Origin: an uncultured Opitutia bacterium
GTDB taxonomy: Bacteria; Verrucomicrobiota; Verrucomicrobiia; Opitutales; Opitutaceae
Length of the DNA stretch: 35,110 nucleotides
Direction of reading: 5' to 3'
Assembly (NCBI GenBank): GCA_903872505.1
Contig: CAIQKV010000115.1
Span: forward strand, 1-35,110
This document shows, one piece after another, positions 33,999-35,110 of this stretch (position 1 is the stretch's first letter; every line of letters begins with the position of its first letter). A program made the position numbers and the translations under genes. Under the pieces are notes generated by a model that worked only from the letters and a program-made list of their open reading frames with translations, was not told where the DNA came from and ran no database searches.

Positions 33999-35021
33999 CT
34001 AGAGCTTTTCGGCCGACACGGGAAAGCCGCTTTGCCGGTAGATGGCCTCGACGATTTCGAGGGTGCGGATGCCCTCGGCGAGCCCCGGGGTGGGCTCGCG
34101 GCTGAGCCGGATGTCGTCGGTGAAGGCGGCGGTCTCGAGGCGCCACGAGTCGTCGTTGGCGGGGAAATCAAAGACGGTAGTCTCGGGCGGCCCCATCTGC
34201 GGGAGCATCCGGTAGAACGTGAGGCGCTCCGGGCCGTAGCTGCCGCCGAGGCCGTCGATCGCGATCTTGGCGTCGCGGCCGTAGATCTCGAGGGAGAACA
34301 GGTTCTTCCACTCGGTGCAGCTGACGTGCAGCCAGGCGGTCTGCCCGGCGGCGGTGCGGAGCGAGAGGAAGGCGTTGTCGTCCACCGGCATGTCCCAGAA
34401 ATACGTCGCAGCGTGGCCGTCGACCTGCGCGAAGTCGCCGAGGATCCAGCCGGCGAGGTCGATCAGGTGGACGCCCTGGTCGATGAGCTCGCCGCCGCCG
34501 GAGAGCTTGGGGTCGGCGCGCCACTCGCGGTCGTAGCCTTTGCGGCCGCCATGGCCGTAGCGGCCGCGCAGGAACATGAGCGGGCCGAGCGCGCCGCTGT
34601 CCAGCAGCTCGCGCGCCTTCTGCAGGGCCGGGTGGAAGCGGTGGTTGTAGCCGAGGCGCACGCGGGCGCCCGTGGCGCGGGCGGCGTCGCGCACGGCGCG
34701 AAGCTGGTCCGCGTTGAGCGCGCCGGGCTTCTCGACAAGCACGTGCTTGCCGGCGCGCGCGGCGGCGAGGGCGATGGGGGCGAGCGAGGCGTTGAGGGTG
34801 GAGACGATGACGGCGCCGACCGCGGCGTCGGCGAGGGCGACACGGTAATCCGTGATGGCGGTGCAGCCGGGGACCGACTTCGCGAGGTCGGCGGCGCGTG
34901 TGGCGTCGAGATCACAGGCGTAGCGCAACGGGGCCGGCGCGACCGCGGCGGCCCGTCTTTTCCCAATGAGGCCGCAACCGATGACGGCGAAATTAAGTTG
35001 CTCGGGGTTGGCGCGATTCAT
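33999..35021 (-). CDS. Gfo/Idh/MocA family sugar oxidoreductase, 340 aa
   Basis: The N-terminal Rossmann domain has FAVIGCGLIGKRR (11-23) and VLVEKPGALN (95-104), with the family's EKP motif. GYNHRFHP follows at 124-131. The C-terminal domain opens with GGGELIDQGVHLIDL (175-189), where D181 and H185 are the usual catalytic region. These NAD(P)-dependent enzymes oxidise or reduce sugars, often nucleotide sugars in glycan loci. As the first gene of the - strand unit, just upstream of the heptose kinase, it may modify the heptose or another sugar of the same glycan; the substrate cannot be read from the sequence. Length and start (ATG 35021) fit the family. Confidence 0.92.
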   Translation of the reverse strand: MNRANPEQLNFAVIGCGLIGKRRAAAVAPAPLRYACDLDATRAADLAKSVPGCTAITDYRVALADAAVGAVIVSTLNASLAPIALAAARAGKHVLVEKPGALNADQLRAVRDAARATGARVRLGYNHRFHPALQKARELLDSGALGPLMFLRGRYGHGGRKGYDREWRADPKLSGGGELIDQGVHLIDLAGWILGDFAQVDGHAATYFWDMPVDDNAFLSLRTAAGQTAWLHVSCTEWKNLFSLEIYGRDAKIAIDGLGGSYGPERLTFYRMLPQMGPPETTVFDFPANDDSWRLETAAFTDDIRLSREPTPGLAEGIRTLEIVEAIYRQSGFPVSAEKL

Positions 35022-35110
35022 TTCGTCGGAAGGATGATCAAGGCGAAGCTAACCGACCGGGAGACGCAAGTGAGGTTTATGCGTTTTTTGGTGGTGGGCG
35101 GTACCGCCTA
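35022..35110. other. Upstream region of the 20-gene - strand unit, with a 12-bp palindrome
   Basis: The 89 bases before the first gene of the unit should contain or lead to its promoter. A perfect palindrome GGCGGTACCGCC lies at 35097-35108, close to the window edge, and an A-run (six A on the - strand, opposite T's at 35084-35089) is adjacent. No convincing -35/-10 pair or ribosome-binding site was seen. The palindrome could be an operator or a chance GC-rich inverted repeat. Confidence 0.3.

Noticed and set aside
33947..34171. N-terminal extension of the HddA-like frame to 34171
   Set aside because: It overlaps the oxidoreductase gene and is low-complexity serine/proline/arginine sequence; the conserved protein begins at MLITRSP.

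Overview
The window is GC-rich (about two-thirds G+C by eye) and almost entirely coding. It holds 21 protein genes. One partial gene at the left edge runs on the + strand, and the other 20 run on the - strand from about 35.0 kb down to 1.6 kb, mostly with gaps under 70 bases and several 4-base stop/start overlaps. No tRNA, rRNA, CRISPR array, transposase or insertion sequence was seen. No gene-free stretch exceeds 300 bases; the two longest gaps are about 200 bases. The family content, GC bias and absence of Shine-Dalgarno-like motifs before starts would fit a Verrucomicrobiota bacterium, perhaps Opitutaceae. That assignment is an inference from style, not from a marker gene.

The whole region looks like a surface-glycan locus (lipopolysaccharide, O-antigen, S-layer glycan or similar).

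Right end, the start of the transcription unit (28.8-35.0 kb): a Gfo/Idh/MocA sugar dehydrogenase, an HddA-like heptose 7-phosphate kinase, an HddC-like nucleotidyltransferase, a GmhA-like SIS isomerase, a methyltransferase-glycosyltransferase fusion, a GmhB-like HAD phosphatase and a small transaldolase. Together these match a GDP-D-glycero-D-manno-heptose route (sedoheptulose 7-phosphate, heptose 7-phosphate, heptose 1,7-bisphosphate, heptose 1-phosphate, GDP-heptose), with the transaldolase plausibly supplying the sedoheptulose 7-phosphate.

Middle (24.1-28.7 kb): a GT2 transferase with a novel-looking N-terminal beta-type domain, a short coiled-coil protein, a GT4 transferase with two copies of that domain, and an NAD-dependent sugar epimerase/dehydratase. 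A large GT-C-like membrane protein (21.9-24.0 kb) follows.

Centre (9.3-21.7 kb): four consecutive, evidently paralogous giant glycosyltransferases of about 1320, 747, 747 and 1300 residues. All carry two N-terminal beta-type domains and a C-terminal GT4 module. The two longest also carry two GT2 modules in between, and one of those GT2 modules has lost its acidic metal-binding motif.

Left part (0-9.1 kb): three GT-C-like polytopic membrane proteins and one polyprenyl-phosphate-type GT2 with membrane anchors on the - strand, then the convergent + strand membrane protein. Three membrane proteins in the window share a C-terminal extracytoplasmic-looking beta domain.

Overall reading: nucleotide-heptose is made in the cytosol, multi-module transferases assemble a glycan, and several membrane GT-C enzymes add further sugars from lipid-linked donors outside the membrane. 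No Wzx flippase, Wzy polymerase or ABC exporter lies inside the window.
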